DNA from: Comamonas thiooxydans
GTDB lineage: Bacteria > Pseudomonadota > Gammaproteobacteria > Burkholderiales > Burkholderiaceae_C
DNA length: 64,000 nucleotides
Assembly: GCF_002157685.2 (NCBI RefSeq)
Contig: NZ_AP026738.1
Span: forward strand, 3,782,001 to 3,846,000
Direction of reading: 5' to 3'
Each line of letters begins with the position of its first letter. The stretch's first letter is position 1. Below the pieces are notes generated by a model, which saw nothing but the letters and a program-made list of their open reading frames with translations, was not told the origin of the DNA and ran no database searches. Shown here one piece after another: positions 24,132 to 34,317 of the stretch. A program made the position numbers and the translations under genes.

Positions 24132-25352
24132 ACCAAAGGCCTTGTGCAGGGCCTGGGCCAGATCGGCCTGCAGATCGCTAGTATCTTCGAGGCCGATGGC
24201 AAAGCGCACCACGGTCCCTGCCTTGATATGGGGTGTGGCACGGCTGCGCATCTCGGGCAACTCGTAGGGCACGACCAGGCTCACCGGCCCGCCCCAGCTG
24301 TAGCCCAGCTTGAACAGGCGCAGGCTGTCGCAGAAGCGATCCACGGCCGCCTGATCGAAGCGCTCGTCGATAACCACGCTGAACAAACCGGCAGCCACGC
24401 CATCCTGGCTCTGGCCTTGTCCGCACAGCTGTTTCCAGCAAGCATGGCCCGGGGCGTCAGGCATGGCGGGGTGCAAGACCTGCGCCACGGCACTCTGGGC
24501 GGCCAGCCACTGCGCCAGCTGGCGTGCCGAGCGATCCTGTGCGTGATAGCGCAGACCGATGCTGGGCAGGCTGCGCAGCACGGCTTCGGCGTCGTTGCCG
24601 CTCACCCCCAGGCCCAGGCGCATGTGCGCGAGCTTGATACGCATATGCAGTGGCTGGTTGCGCGTGATGATGCTGCCCATCAGCACATCGCCGCCGCCGC
24701 TGGGGTATTTGGTCAGGGCATGGACCGTGACATCGACGCCCAGGCTGCCATCGCCCAGCAGGTCGAAGGGACGGAAAGCCAGACCCGCGCCCCAGGTGTT
24801 GTCCAACACCATGGTCACACCCCTGGCTCGGCACAGGCGCACCTGCTCGACGAGATCGGGAAACTCCATGGTTACCGAGCCAGGAGCCTCCAGCCAGACC
24901 AGCTTGGTGGCCGGCGTGATCTTGGCTGCCAGGTCTTCGACACACATGGGGTCGTAATACTGATGGCGAATGCCGAAATGGGCCAGCTCGCCCTCGGTCA
25001 GCGTCTTGTTGGGACCGTATACGTTATCGGGCACCAGCACCTCGTCACCCGTCCTGAGCAGCGCCAGCGACACCGTGGCAATCGCGGCCAGGCCGCTGGG
25101 TACCAGCAGGCATTGCAGACCGCCCTCCAGCGATGCCAGACGCTCTTCCAGGGTGTAGGTCGTGGGCGTGCCATGCAGACCGTAGGTGTAGCTGCTCTTG
25201 TCCAGCCAACGGCGCTCGCGCATGGCCTGCACGTTCTCGAAGTACACGGTCGACGCCTTGTGCACGGCCGGCTGCGGGCCTTCGAAGTCCGTCGGAGCCT
25301 TGTAGGGATGGTGAATCAGATGGGTGGAAAGCTTGTGGTCGGCTTGGGTCAT
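24129..25352 (-). CDS. metC: Cystathionine beta-lyase
   Basis: 407 residues, Cys/Met PLP-dependent family. PLP-binding Lys in VHALTKYPSGGGDVLMG (about residue 210); YGLHGTPTTYTLEERLASLE near residue 58 holds the Tyr and Arg that bind the phosphate; VWLEAPGSVTMEFPDL holds the Glu-Pro region. Converts cystathionine to homocysteine, pyruvate and ammonia in methionine synthesis. The C-terminus (WGGPVSLV) is usual for MetC rather than MetB. It stands alone. Confidence 0.9.
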   Translation of the reverse strand: MTQADHKLSTHLIHHPYKAPTDFEGPQPAVHKASTVYFENVQAMRERRWLDKSSYTYGLHGTPTTYTLEERLASLEGGLQCLLVPSGLAAIATVSLALLRTGDEVLVPDNVYGPNKTLTEGELAHFGIRHQYYDPMCVEDLAAKITPATKLVWLEAPGSVTMEFPDLVEQVRLCRARGVTMVLDNTWGAGLAFRPFDLLGDGSLGVDVTVHALTKYPSGGGDVLMGSIITRNQPLHMRIKLAHMRLGLGVSGNDAEAVLRSLPSIGLRYHAQDRSARQLAQWLAAQSAVAQVLHPAMPDAPGHACWKQLCGQGQSQDGVAAGLFSVVIDERFDQAAVDRFCDSLRLFKLGYSWGGPVSLVVPYELPEMRSRATPHIKAGTVVRFAIGLEDTSDLQADLAQALHKAFG

Positions 25353-25378
25353 GCCCTGATCTTAGTGCCATGCGAGCA

Positions 25379-25410
25379 CAAAAAAGCCAGAGGGCTTACG
25401 CGCTCTGGCT
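25379..25410 (-). terminator. Terminator of the BON lipoprotein gene
   Basis: On the minus strand AGCCAGAG-(10 nt)-CTCTGGCT then a T run at 25385-25379. Perfect 8-bp stem with U-tract. Confidence 0.8.
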
Positions 25411-25436
25411 TCATGCGAGATGCAGGCCGAAAGGTA

Positions 25437-25946
25437 TCAGCCAGCCTTCACGGTCAGATTGTTGTTGACCGAGGTCACGCCCTTGGCAGCCTTGGCGATC
25501 TCGCCGGCCTGGGTCTTGACGGCTTCGCTGGGCACGGTGCCGGTCAGGGTCACTGCGCCGCCCTTGGTGTCCACATTGATCTGCAGAGCGCTGATTTCCG
25601 GAGCCTTGATCAAATCGGTCTTGACGGCAGCGGTGATGCCAGCGTCATCGAGGGCAGCACCCGCCTTGGCAGCGCCTTCCTCCATCTTGTTGCCAGCCTT
25701 TTCCATGGCGGCACCAGTAGCTTCACCAGCCTTGGCCAATGCATCGGCAGCTGCATCGCCGGCCTTGGCCGTACCTTCTTCAATCTTGCTGCCAGCATTT
25801 TCCGCAGCCTTCTCGGTCTGGGAAATGGCGGAATCGAGCTTCTGGCCAGCGGTCTTGTTGTCGTCGGACTTGCCGCAGGCAGCCAAGCCAAAGGCCAAGG
25901 CGGTAATGGCCAGAACTTGAGCGGAACGCTTGAACATAGTGGTCAT
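25437..25946 (-). CDS. BON-domain lipoprotein
   Basis: 169 residues. MTTMFKRSAQVLAITALAFGLAAC is a lipoprotein signal with lipobox LAAC. An Ala/Gly/Glu/Lys-rich helical stretch (about 30-100) follows, then a BON domain (about 104-169; VKTDLIKAPEISALQINVDT, GAVTLTGTV, GVTSVNNNLTV). BON domains bind phospholipid; OsmY is the model. The ATG at 25946 has GGGAG upstream. A palindrome 95 bp upstream (26041) may be its regulatory site. Probably an envelope-stress periplasmic lipoprotein. Confidence 0.88.
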   Translation of the reverse strand: MTTMFKRSAQVLAITALAFGLAACGKSDDNKTAGQKLDSAISQTEKAAENAGSKIEEGTAKAGDAAADALAKAGEATGAAMEKAGNKMEEGAAKAGAALDDAGITAAVKTDLIKAPEISALQINVDTKGGAVTLTGTVPSEAVKTQAGEIAKAAKGVTSVNNNLTVKAG

Positions 25947-26040
25947 ATCGATTTCTCCCTTAATGCTTGCAAAAACATGACGGTCAACTGTAACGAACCA
26001 CCATTTTGGCTCGGATACGAACTTTTCCCGCATCCCTGTA

Positions 26041-26054
26041 GGACAAATTTGTCC
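26041..26054. promoter_or_regulatory. Perfect 14-bp palindrome upstream of the BON gene
   Basis: GGACAAATTTGTCC, centred about 100 bp upstream of the BON start, in a 176-bp gap. Looks like a dimeric repressor or activator site. A nearby TTCTGT-N5-ACAGAA stem (26085-26101) could be the weak end of the MFS gene. Confidence 0.45.
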
Positions 26055-26122
26055 GAATTTGTGACATTTGATTAATAAATGTTTTCTTCTGTGATTTACA
26101 GAAACTCTATGCAAGCCATGCG

Positions 26123-27388
26123 CTAATCCGCAACCCCTTGCATGCGAGGATGGCGTGCAAATGCCAAGCCCAGCAGGGTAGCCAACAGCATCACAAAGCA
26201 GGCAAACAGGCTCACGGCCAGCTGGACGCTCCAGTGGTCTGCAATCCAGCCCACTGCCATCATGGGCAGCATGGAGCCCAGCAAACCGATGGTCTGATAG
26301 GTAGACAACATACCTGCCCGGTTGTCGGGCCTGGCAAGACGGCCCACCATGGTCATGCCGGCCAGCATGCACATGCCATGCCCCAGTGCCGTCAAACACA
26401 CGCCCACGATGAACAGCAGCGTTGATCGCAGTTGCAGATTCAGCAACAGCATGCCGTTGCTGAGCACCAGCAGCGCCATGCCGGCAAAACCGCAGCGGTG
26501 CAGCGGCAGGCTGGCAGCCACCAGCTGAATGCCTGCAGAGACGAGCAAAATCACCGCAATGGCCGTACCGCTGACCACAGGGCCGCTCCAGGGAATCATC
26601 TGCTGCAGAAACAGCGGCGCCATGGAGGCATACAGCCCGAATACGCCAAACGCCACGAACGGGTAGCCGCAGGTCAGTGCAAAGGCCAGGGAATCCTCGC
26701 GCACAGGCCAGGTCAGCCGCGGCAGACAGTCCCGCCAGTGCAGGCGGCCCTGGGCCTGCCCCAGTTGGCCCGGATCCCGCCGCACCGACTCCGGCAGCTT
26801 GAGCGCGACAACGCCCGCCACACCGATGCAGCCCAGCACCAGCGGCACCAGATAGGCCGTCGTCAAGGGCTGAGGCAGCCACTGCCCCGCCACACCACCG
26901 ATCAAGGGTCCCAGACCAAAGCCCAGCACATTGAGAAAGCTGGCCACCATGGCCACCCGCTGAGGCTGTAGATGGGTGCTTCCGCTGGCCGCCAGCAGTG
27001 TCAGGCCCGTGGTGGCGCTGATGGTGATGAGGCTTGATGACACTCCCACCATGAAACGCCCGACGATCAGGCTGGGCAGATTCCAGGCCAGCATGGAGAT
27101 CAGGGTGCCCGCCAGCGTGAGACACAGAAAGCACTGCATCACGCGCTGAAAGCCGATGCGGTCAGGCAGGCGCCCCAGAAACAGCAGAGCGCACAGGCCA
27201 CCGCACATATAGAGCACATAGATCAGCGAGATATCGCTGGGCCGCAACTGCCAGGCTTGCTGATAGAGCGCATAAAGCGGACTGATCAGCGCTGCCCCCA
27301 GCACTCCCACCACCAGGCCGAAGCCCACCCACCAGACCGAGGCCTGTGCCGTTGTGGCGCCGGCCTGCCATGTATTGCTTTGCGACAT
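26123..27388 (-). CDS. MFS transporter
   Basis: 421 residues, about 12 membrane segments, with the MFS loop motif GRLPDRIGFQRVM (about 72-84). An AGAGGC site precedes the ATG at 27388. The Asn-Trp-rich N-terminus (MSQSNTWQAG) is not a signal peptide. Family type unclear; neighbours (BON lipoprotein, patatin) do not suggest a substrate. Drug or sugar-acid export are both possible. Confidence 0.85.
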   Translation of the reverse strand: MSQSNTWQAGATTAQASVWWVGFGLVVGVLGAALISPLYALYQQAWQLRPSDISLIYVLYMCGGLCALLFLGRLPDRIGFQRVMQCFLCLTLAGTLISMLAWNLPSLIVGRFMVGVSSSLITISATTGLTLLAASGSTHLQPQRVAMVASFLNVLGFGLGPLIGGVAGQWLPQPLTTAYLVPLVLGCIGVAGVVALKLPESVRRDPGQLGQAQGRLHWRDCLPRLTWPVREDSLAFALTCGYPFVAFGVFGLYASMAPLFLQQMIPWSGPVVSGTAIAVILLVSAGIQLVAASLPLHRCGFAGMALLVLSNGMLLLNLQLRSTLLFIVGVCLTALGHGMCMLAGMTMVGRLARPDNRAGMLSTYQTIGLLGSMLPMMAVGWIADHWSVQLAVSLFACFVMLLATLLGLAFARHPRMQGVAD

Positions 27389-27663
27389 TTGCTGCCTCTT
27401 GATCGTGCCGGACCTGCGACAGGGACAGAGCGCACAGGCGTTCGTCCTGTCGCGCCGTCAGAGCGGGCCAGCCACTTGCTTGTGATGAGAACATTGTCTG
27501 CACAGCCGCATCGGCACGCATAGGCCAAACAAAGGATACATGCCCCAAACTATTTGCCATCAAGCACAGGAAGCTATGCTTTTTGACGATCAAAACCAGT
27601 ATGCCAACGCATCAAACACCCGTCGCTATACTTTGCGCCCTAATGACAGCAGGATTTCCCGGC

Positions 27664-28695
27664 ATGCGCCTGAATGCTTTTTTGCGCCCCTTGGTCTGTT
27701 TGAGTCTGCTTGGCCTTGCCGCCTGCGGCAGCAATCCCCCCAGCCCCGCAGCGACACCCGAGCCGCCCACCGCAACTACATCAGCCCCCCCGATCAAGAT
27801 CGGCCTGGCGCTGGGCGGCGGTGCGGCCAAGGGCTTTGCCCACATCGGCGTCATCAAGATGCTCGAGGCCAACGGCCTCACGCCCTCATTCGTGGCCGGC
27901 ACCAGCGCCGGCAGCGTGGTGGGTGCGCTCTATGCAAGCGGCATGAACGCCTTTGAGCTGCAGGAAAAAGCCGTGGCGCTGGACGAAGCCAAGATCCGCG
28001 ACCTGCAACTGTCCGCTGGCGGTCTGGTACTGGGCCAGAAGCTTGAGGACTATGTGAATGAACAAGTCCACCGCAAACCGCTGGAGCAGATGGCCAAGCC
28101 CTTTGTCGCCATCTCCACGCGCCTGGAGGACGGTGAACGCACGGTGTTTGCACGCGGCAACGTGGGCCAGGCCGTACGCGCCTCCAGCAGCGTGCCGGGC
28201 GTGTTCCAGCCCGTCACCATCGGCAAGTACCACTATGTGGACGGCGGCATTGTCAGCCCCGTGCCGGTGGATGCCGTGCGCAATCTGGGTGCGGACATCG
28301 TGATCGCCGTGGACATCTCCAACAAGGCCAGCGGCAAGACCCCGGCCAATATGCTGGGAGCGCTCAATCAGTCGATTGCCATCATGGGCCAGAAGCTGGG
28401 CCAGGCCGAGCTGGCGCGAGCCGACATCATCATTCGTCCCAAGGTGCTGGACATCGGCCCGGCCGACTTCGCGCAGCGCAGCCATGCGATTGTGGAAGGC
28501 GAGAAGGCCGCCACTGCACTGATGCCGCAGATTCGCGAACGCATCGCCCAGTTGCGCGCCGAACGCGCCAAGGCCACTCAGGTAGCGCAGCAAAAGGCCG
28601 CCGAAGCCAGCTATCAGGACTGCCTGAAACAGCGCTCCAGCCTTCAAAAGCTGTCCGGCATGGTGGGTATGAGCGGCAACTGCGAAAAGCCCTGA
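27664..28695 (+). CDS. Patatin-like phospholipase lipoprotein (RssA-like)
   Basis: 343 residues. LVCLSLLGLAACGS is a lipoprotein signal (Cys about 20). The patatin catalytic dyad is GTSAGS (Ser) and DGG (Asp), with the oxyanion loop GGGAAKGFAHIG (about 52-63). The C-terminal 40 residues contain Lys/Ala-rich coiled coil. Start at ATG 27664 preceded by CAGGA; an earlier in-frame start at 27583 would place the signal inside the protein. Probably a periplasmic or outer-membrane phospholipase. Confidence 0.88.
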   Translation: MRLNAFLRPLVCLSLLGLAACGSNPPSPAATPEPPTATTSAPPIKIGLALGGGAAKGFAHIGVIKMLEANGLTPSFVAGTSAGSVVGALYASGMNAFELQEKAVALDEAKIRDLQLSAGGLVLGQKLEDYVNEQVHRKPLEQMAKPFVAISTRLEDGERTVFARGNVGQAVRASSSVPGVFQPVTIGKYHYVDGGIVSPVPVDAVRNLGADIVIAVDISNKASGKTPANMLGALNQSIAIMGQKLGQAELARADIIIRPKVLDIGPADFAQRSHAIVEGEKAATALMPQIRERIAQLRAERAKATQVAQQKAAEASYQDCLKQRSSLQKLSGMVGMSGNCEKP

Positions 28696-28714
28696 GCTGA
28701 ACCTGCTCCATGAG

Positions 28715-28741
28715 AAAGGCCCGCATCAGCGGGCCTTTTTT
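28715..28741 (+). terminator. Terminator after the patatin gene
   Basis: AAAGGCCCGC-ATCA-GCGGGCCTTTTTT: 10-bp perfect stem and U-tract; the A run on the other side may also serve the acyl-CoA dehydrogenase gene. Confidence 0.9.
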
Positions 28742-28756
28742 GCAGCGCTGCGAGGC

Positions 28757-30616
28757 TCAGAACGCCTCTTCCTCCAGCCCGGCACAGGTCATGTCGCGCG
28801 CCTTGACCACCTGCAGCCAGGCGCCGATGCGCGGCAACTCGTAATGGAAGAAGTAGCGCTGCGCCGCCATGCTGCCGCGGTGGGCGGCAATCGCCAGATC
28901 TTTGTCCATGGTCAGTACGGCCAGCGCCACATCCAGCCAGATCCAGGCCAGCACCAGATGACCGAAGGCCTGCATATAGGGCACGGCATTGGCCAAGGCC
29001 TCCTGGGGGTTGCCGCTCGCCCAGGCCGCCTTGGTGGCGGCGCCTACATCAGCCAGCGCACGCGCCAGTTGATTGGCATAGGTGCCCAGCTTCTCATGCT
29101 GCATGGCTCGCTGGATGGTGACGTTGATGCGTGCAGCCAGCAGCTGCAGGCCCTTGCCGCCATCCATGACGACCTTGCGGCCCAGTAGATCCATGGCCTG
29201 GATGCCATGAGTGCCCTCGTGAATCATGTTCAGGCGGTTGTCGCGCCAGTACTGCTCGACCGCGAAATCGCGCGTATAACCATAGCCGCCATGGATCTGG
29301 ATCGCCAGCGAATTGGCCTCCAGGCAGAACTCGCTGGGCCAGCTCTTGGCCACCGGCGTCAGCACCTCCAGCAGCAGCCTGGCTTCTGCCGCCTGCTGTG
29401 CTTCGCCCGTGTACTGTTCGTCCACCAATCTGGCGCACAGCAGGTTCAAGGCCAGCGCACCTTCGCAATAGGCCTTTTGCGCCAGCAGCATGCGTTTGAC
29501 GTCGGCATGTTCGATGATGCGCGACTGCGGCTTGCTCGCATCCTTGCCCCCCTCGCCTATGGGCCTGCCCTGTGGACGGCTTTGCGCATATTCGAGACTG
29601 GCGTGGTAGCCCGCCATGCCCAGCATGGAGGCCGCCATGCCGATGGAGATGCGCGCCTCGTTCATCATGTGGAACATGCATTTGAGGCCCTCGCCGGGCT
29701 TGCCGACCAGATAGCCGATCGCACCCGCGCCGCGCCCGTCCAGGCCTCCGCCATGCTGACCGCGCACCGGGTATTTGCCTTCGCCGAAATTGAGCAAGGT
29801 ATTGGTCGTGCCGCGCCAGCCCAGCTTGTGGTTGAGGCCCGCCAGGGCCACGTCGTTGCGCTCTCCGGTCAGCCGCCCCTCGGCATCGACCAGCTTCTTG
29901 GGCACGATGAACAGCGAAATTCCCTTCACGCCGGCAATGGTCTTGCCATCGGCGCCGGGAATCTTGGCCAGCACCAGGTGCACGATGTTCTCGGTCATTT
30001 CGTGGTCGCCCGAGCTGATCCACATCTTGTTGCCCTTGAGGCGATAGCGCGGCCCCAGCGCGTCACTCTCATGCTCGACGCCATCGGGCTCGGCGCGCGT
30101 GGCGATATCCGACAGCGAGGAGCCCGCCTGCGGCTCGGACAAGGCCATGGTGCCCGCCCAACGGCCGTTGAACTCGTTGGCGGCAAAGACTTTTTTCTGC
30201 CGCTCGGTGCCATGGGCCATGATGGCGTTGGCATTGCCCGAGGTCAGCATGTTCGAGCCAATGCTGATCGAAGCCGCTGCGAAAAAGCAGTTGGCCGCAG
30301 CCTCCACGGTATAGGGCAGCTGCATGCCGCCCATCTCGTAGTCCTGGGCCGCGCTGAGCATGCCCGATTCGGCATAGGCTTCGCGGGCTTCATAGGTGCA
30401 TTGAGGCAGGATGACCTTCTCGCCATCGAACTGCGGCTCCTGCAAGTCCACCGTGCGGTTGAAGGGCGCGTATTTCTCGCGCGCGATGCGCTCGCAGGTA
30501 TCCATCACCGCATCAAAAGTATCACGCGAATGATCGGCAAAGCGCGAACGGCTGGTCAGGCCTTCGGCCTGCAGCCAGTCGTAGAGCAGAAAGTCAATGG
30601 TGGAACGCAGGCGCAT
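28757..30616 (-). CDS. Acyl-CoA dehydrogenase, long C-terminal type
   Basis: 619 residues, longer than the usual 380 because of a C-terminal helical extension (about 470-619) found in this subgroup. FAD and substrate motifs: TMALSEPQAGSSLSD (about 155-169), KGNKMWISSGDHEMTENIVH, and GYGYTRDFAVEQYWRDNRLN, then the catalytic Glu in MIHEGTHGIQ. Oxidises acyl-CoA to enoyl-CoA, passing electrons to ETF. Separated from the thiolase-FadB operon by a terminator, with a repeat element 20 bp before its start. Confidence 0.92.
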   Translation of the reverse strand: MRLRSTIDFLLYDWLQAEGLTSRSRFADHSRDTFDAVMDTCERIAREKYAPFNRTVDLQEPQFDGEKVILPQCTYEAREAYAESGMLSAAQDYEMGGMQLPYTVEAAANCFFAAASISIGSNMLTSGNANAIMAHGTERQKKVFAANEFNGRWAGTMALSEPQAGSSLSDIATRAEPDGVEHESDALGPRYRLKGNKMWISSGDHEMTENIVHLVLAKIPGADGKTIAGVKGISLFIVPKKLVDAEGRLTGERNDVALAGLNHKLGWRGTTNTLLNFGEGKYPVRGQHGGGLDGRGAGAIGYLVGKPGEGLKCMFHMMNEARISIGMAASMLGMAGYHASLEYAQSRPQGRPIGEGGKDASKPQSRIIEHADVKRMLLAQKAYCEGALALNLLCARLVDEQYTGEAQQAAEARLLLEVLTPVAKSWPSEFCLEANSLAIQIHGGYGYTRDFAVEQYWRDNRLNMIHEGTHGIQAMDLLGRKVVMDGGKGLQLLAARINVTIQRAMQHEKLGTYANQLARALADVGAATKAAWASGNPQEALANAVPYMQAFGHLVLAWIWLDVALAVLTMDKDLAIAAHRGSMAAQRYFFHYELPRIGAWLQVVKARDMTCAGLEEEAF

Positions 30617-30635
30617 AGATTACCCATCAAAACAG

Positions 30636-30667
30636 GCTTCATCGCTTATGGATAAAGCGCTTGAAGC
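30636..30667. repeat. Dispersed AGCGCTT-type repeat with stem-loop
   Basis: GCTTCATCGCTT-ATGGATA-AAGCGCTTGAAGC, a near-perfect stem-loop. It lies 20 bp upstream of the acyl-CoA dehydrogenase start, so it may influence its leader. Reverse-strand copy of the same repeat family as 21365. Confidence 0.65.
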
Positions 30668-30692
30668 TATCAATTTCACATATCCAGAGGAG

Positions 30693-30740
30693 AAAAAAAG
30701 CCGCCTCCTGCTCCCACCCCAAGGTGGCCAGAAGACGGCT
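30693..30740 (-). terminator. Terminator after the thiolase gene
   Basis: On the minus strand AGCCGTCTTCTG pairs with CAGGAGGCGGCT (two G-U pairs) around a 24-nt loop and runs into a T tract. It ends the FadB-thiolase operon. Confidence 0.8.
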
Positions 30741-30754
30741 TGACCAAGCCCTGC

Positions 30755-31930
30755 TTACAGGACTTCAAACACGCCTGCCGCGCCCATGCCGCCGCCGATG
30801 CACATGGTCACGCAGACGCGCTTGGCGCCACGGCGCTTGCCTTCTATCAGTGCATGACCCGTCAGGCGCTGGCCCGATACACCATAGGGGTGCCCCACGG
30901 CAATCGCGCCGCCGTTGACGTTGAGCCTGTCGGCCGGAATGCCCAGCTTGTCGCGGCAGTAGATGACCTGCACGGCAAAGGCTTCATTGAGCTCCCACAG
31001 GTCGATATCGTTGATCGACAGACCCAGCTTCTTGAGCACCTTGGGAATGGCGTAGATGGGGCCGATGCCCATTTCGTCGGGCTCGCAGCCGGCCACGGCA
31101 AAGCCGAGGAAACGGCCCAGGGGCTTGAGGCCCTTGCGCGAGGCGTATTCCTCGCTGACCACGGCGCAGGCGCCTGCCCCGTCGGAGAACTGGCTCGCAT
31201 TGCCGGCCGTGATCACGCCGCCGGGCAGCGCGCTGCGCAGGCCGCTGATGCCTTCCTTGGTCGTACCCTCACGGATGCCCTCGTCCTTGCTGACGGTCAC
31301 CTCCTTGGTGATCAGACCGCGCACCTTGTCGGCCACGCCCATGACGGTCTTCATGGGGGCGATTTCCGCTTCGAACAGGCCGGCCGCCTGTGCCGCAGCC
31401 GCTTTCTGCTGGCTGGAAGCGCCATACTCATCCTGGGCATCGCGGCTGATGTTGTAGCGCTTGGCCACCTGCTCGGCAGTCTGCAGCATGCTCCAGTAGA
31501 TCTCGGGCTTCATGGCCGTCAGCTCGGGATCGAAAGCCATGTGCGGATTCAGGTGAGGCTGCACGCAGGAGATGCTCTCCAGGCCGCCCGCCACCAGCAC
31601 ATCGTTCTCGCCCGCGATGATGCGCTGGGCAGCCAGCGCAATCGCCTGCAGGCCCGAGGAGCAGAAGCGGTTGATGGTCAGGCCCGATGTCGTGACCGGC
31701 AGACCTGCACGCATGGCGATCAGACGGGCGACGTTGCCGCCGGTCGTGCCCTCGGGCAGGGACATGCCCATGATCACGTCCTCGACCTCGGCACCCTCAA
31801 TGCCGGCGCGCTCCACAGCCGCCTTGACGGCGTGGGCGCCCAGGGTGGGGCCATAAGTCATGTTGAAAGCGCCCTTCCAGCTCTTGGCCAGCGGAGTGCG
31901 CGCGGTAGAAACAATCACTGCGGATGTCAT
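30755..31930 (-). CDS. Acetyl-CoA acyltransferase (3-ketoacyl-CoA thiolase)
   Basis: 391 residues. Active Cys in [13 protein letters not shown] (about 88), GHPYGVSG (His, about 345-352) and [10 protein letters not shown] (Cys about 377). It follows the FadB-like gene by 45 bp in the same direction, so it should be the thiolytic partner of that multifunctional enzyme: it cleaves 3-ketoacyl-CoA to acetyl-CoA. AGGAC precedes the ATG. Confidence 0.93.
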   Translation of the reverse strand: MTSAVIVSTARTPLAKSWKGAFNMTYGPTLGAHAVKAAVERAGIEGAEVEDVIMGMSLPEGTTGGNVARLIAMRAGLPVTTSGLTINRFCSSGLQAIALAAQRIIAGENDVLVAGGLESISCVQPHLNPHMAFDPELTAMKPEIYWSMLQTAEQVAKRYNISRDAQDEYGASSQQKAAAAQAAGLFEAEIAPMKTVMGVADKVRGLITKEVTVSKDEGIREGTTKEGISGLRSALPGGVITAGNASQFSDGAGACAVVSEEYASRKGLKPLGRFLGFAVAGCEPDEMGIGPIYAIPKVLKKLGLSINDIDLWELNEAFAVQVIYCRDKLGIPADRLNVNGGAIAVGHPYGVSGQRLTGHALIEGKRRGAKRVCVTMCIGGGMGAAGVFEVL

Positions 31931-31975
31931 GTTCTGTCCTTTGATTCTGGGTTTTTCGTGGCAGATCGTCCGCGC

Positions 31976-34075
31976 CTAGCTGAACTGCTTGCCTTCGGCG
32001 GCCAACTTGGCCAGCAGCGGCGCGGGCTGCCAGAACTTGGCATCGTCGTTGGGGTTCTGGGCAAAGCGGCCCATGGCCTGAACCACGTTGAACAGGCCGA
32101 CTTCGCCCGCATAGTGCATGGGGCCGCCGCGCCACAGAGGAAAGCCGTAGCCGGTCAGATACACCATGTCGATATCGCCGGACTTGCTAGCAATGCCGTC
32201 CTCCAGAATCTGCGCGCCTTCGTTGACCAGCGCATAAACCAGGCGCTGCACGATTTCCTCGTCGGAGATCTTGCGCGGCGTGATACCCAGGCTCTTGCGA
32301 TGCTCGTCGATCATCTTGGCCACCACCTCCGAAGGGATGGCATCGCGCTTGCCGGGCACATAGTCATACCAGCCCGCACCGGTCTTCTGGCCGAAGCGGC
32401 CCAGCTCGCACAGACGGTCCGCACTGGCGCTGTACTTCATATCGGGTTTTTCGACATAGCGGCGCTTGCGAATCGCCCAGCCGATGTCGTTGCCCGCCAG
32501 ATCGCCCATGCGGAACGGACCCATGGCAAAGCCGAACTTCTCGATGGCCTTGTCGACCTGCTGTGGCGATGCACCTTCGTCCAGCAGGAAGCCGGCCTGG
32601 CGGGAGTACTGCTCGATCATGCGGTTGCCGATGAAGCCGTCGCAGACGCCCGAGACCACGGCCGTCTTCTTGATCTTCTTTCCTACCTTCATCACCGTGG
32701 CCAGTACATCCTTGGCCGTGGCCTTGCCGCGCACCACTTCCAGCAGCTTCATCACATTGGCGGGACTGAAGAAATGCATGCCCACCACGTCCTGCGGACG
32801 CTTGGTGAAGGCGGCGATCTTGTCCACATCGAGCGTGGAAGTGTTGGATGCCAGAATCGCGCCGGGCTTGGCCACTTCATCGAGCTGCTTGAAGACCTGC
32901 TCCTTCACGCCCAGCTCCTCGAACACGGCCTCGATGATGAGGTCGGCATTCTTCAGATCGCCATAGTTGAGCGTGGTGGACAGCAGGCCCATGCGCTGCT
33001 CGTACTTCTGCTCGGAGAGCTTGCCCTTCTTGACCTGGGCCTCGTAGTTCTTGCGAATGGTCGCCACGCCGCGATCCAGGGCTTCCTGCTTGGTCTCCAG
33101 GATCGTGACGGGAATGCCCGCATTCAGGAAGTTCATGGAAATGCCGCCGCCCATGGTGCCGGCACCGATCACGCCCACGGCGCGGATCTCGCGCACCGGT
33201 GTATCGCCAAGCACGTCGGGGATCTTGGAGGCGGCACGTTCGGCCATGAACAGATGGCGCAGCGAACGCGACTCGGGAGTCATCATCAGCTGCATGAAGG
33301 CTTCGCGCTCGGCCACCATGCCGTCGTCGAACTTCTTGGTCGTGGCGTTCTTGACGGCTTCCAGGCAGCGCAGGGGCGCAGGGAAGTTCTTGGACATGCC
33401 CTGCACCATGGTGGCGGCAAACTCGAAATAGGCCTCGCCCTGGGGATGCTTGCAGGACAGGTCGCGCACACGCGGCAGCGGGCGGACATCGGCGACCTCC
33501 AGCGCCAAGGCCTTGGCCTCGGCCAGCAGCGTCTCGGCCGAAGCAGACATCTTGCTGAACAGCTTCTGGCCAAGCAGCATGGCCAGCATTTCGCTCATCA
33601 CGGTCTCGCCGCTGACAATCATGTTGAGTGCGGTTTCCACACCCAGTACGCGCGGCAGGCGCTGGGTGCCGCCGGCGCCTGGCAGAAGACCCAGCTTAAC
33701 CTCGGGCAGCGCCACGGCCGTGCCGGGGGCCGCAATGCGGTAATGACAGCCCAGCGCCAGCTCCAGCCCGCCTCCCATGCAAACGCTGTGAATCGCGGCG
33801 ATCACAGGCTTGGTCGACAGGTCCAGTTGCTGGATGACCGAAATCAGATGCGGCTCGCGGTAGGCATCTTCCTTGCCGAACTCGGTGATATCGGCTCCGC
33901 CGGAGAAGGCCTTGCCGGCGCCGGTAATGACGATGGCCTTGACGGCGTCATCCGCCAGAGCCTGGCGCAAACCCTCAACCACACCTCGTCTGGTGGCCAG
34001 ACCCAGGCCGTTGACCGGCGGGTTGTTCAAGGTAATGACGGCGATGGCTCCGTCCACTTTGTATTCAGCAGTCAT
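31976..34075 (-). CDS. fadB: FadB-like bifunctional enoyl-CoA hydratase / 3-hydroxyacyl-CoA dehydrogenase
   Basis: 699 residues. N-terminal crotonase domain (about 1-190) with the acidic residues of GGGLELALG and [19 protein letters not shown]; then the NAD(H) dehydrogenase domain from about 296 ([20 protein letters not shown]) and C-terminal HAD helical domain with the catalytic His in [18 protein letters not shown]. Runs two beta-oxidation steps, hydration and oxidation. It forms the operon with the thiolase. Slightly shorter than E. coli FadB (729). An imperfect TetR-type dyad lies upstream at 34107. Confidence 0.93.
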   Translation of the reverse strand: MTAEYKVDGAIAVITLNNPPVNGLGLATRRGVVEGLRQALADDAVKAIVITGAGKAFSGGADITEFGKEDAYREPHLISVIQQLDLSTKPVIAAIHSVCMGGGLELALGCHYRIAAPGTAVALPEVKLGLLPGAGGTQRLPRVLGVETALNMIVSGETVMSEMLAMLLGQKLFSKMSASAETLLAEAKALALEVADVRPLPRVRDLSCKHPQGEAYFEFAATMVQGMSKNFPAPLRCLEAVKNATTKKFDDGMVAEREAFMQLMMTPESRSLRHLFMAERAASKIPDVLGDTPVREIRAVGVIGAGTMGGGISMNFLNAGIPVTILETKQEALDRGVATIRKNYEAQVKKGKLSEQKYEQRMGLLSTTLNYGDLKNADLIIEAVFEELGVKEQVFKQLDEVAKPGAILASNTSTLDVDKIAAFTKRPQDVVGMHFFSPANVMKLLEVVRGKATAKDVLATVMKVGKKIKKTAVVSGVCDGFIGNRMIEQYSRQAGFLLDEGASPQQVDKAIEKFGFAMGPFRMGDLAGNDIGWAIRKRRYVEKPDMKYSASADRLCELGRFGQKTGAGWYDYVPGKRDAIPSEVVAKMIDEHRKSLGITPRKISDEEIVQRLVYALVNEGAQILEDGIASKSGDIDMVYLTGYGFPLWRGGPMHYAGEVGLFNVVQAMGRFAQNPNDDAKFWQPAPLLAKLAAEGKQFS

Positions 34076-34106
34076 GCTGTTGTCCCCTGTTCAATAAATA
34101 GAAAAG

Positions 34107-34118
34107 AACGGTCGTGCG
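34107..34118. promoter_or_regulatory. Imperfect inverted repeat upstream of fadB
   Basis: GAACG-GT-CGTGC, one mismatch, centred about 37 bp before the fadB start, with the same -GT- centre as the perfect dyad at 39524. It resembles TetR-family operators of acyl-CoA operons. Weak alone. Confidence 0.35.
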
Positions 34119-34230
34119 TTTTTTATTTTCCGAATTTTGCTGCGTTGCGCAACTGATGCTTGTCCTGAGCGAGACAGCTCACAGAATGAGCACACCTCAT
34201 GTCAGAGACATCAAGCAAGGGCCTGGGCGA

Positions 34231-34312
34231 CCCCACCGCCCCGCAGCAAGGATGTCGTCCCCCTCCCGCAAAGCGAGAGAGGGGGAAGCGGCAAAGCCGC
34301 TCAAGGGGTGTG
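34231..34312 (-). repeat. Dispersed CCCCCTGAGCGGC-type repeat, copy 1 (reverse)
   Basis: In reverse it reads CCCCTTGAGCGGCTTTGCCG, then a CTTCCCCCTCTCTCGC / GCGGGAGGGGG hairpin and a GACGACATCC tail. Copies at 56439 and 59396 share the layout. This one fills the 242-bp gap between livF and fadB. Confidence 0.7.
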
Positions 34313-34317
34313 TCAGC

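Noticed and set aside
25437-27134. One long minus-strand frame joining the MFS and BON regions
   Set aside because: The upstream part overlaps the MFS gene out of frame; the BON protein has its own ATG, ribosome site and lipobox.
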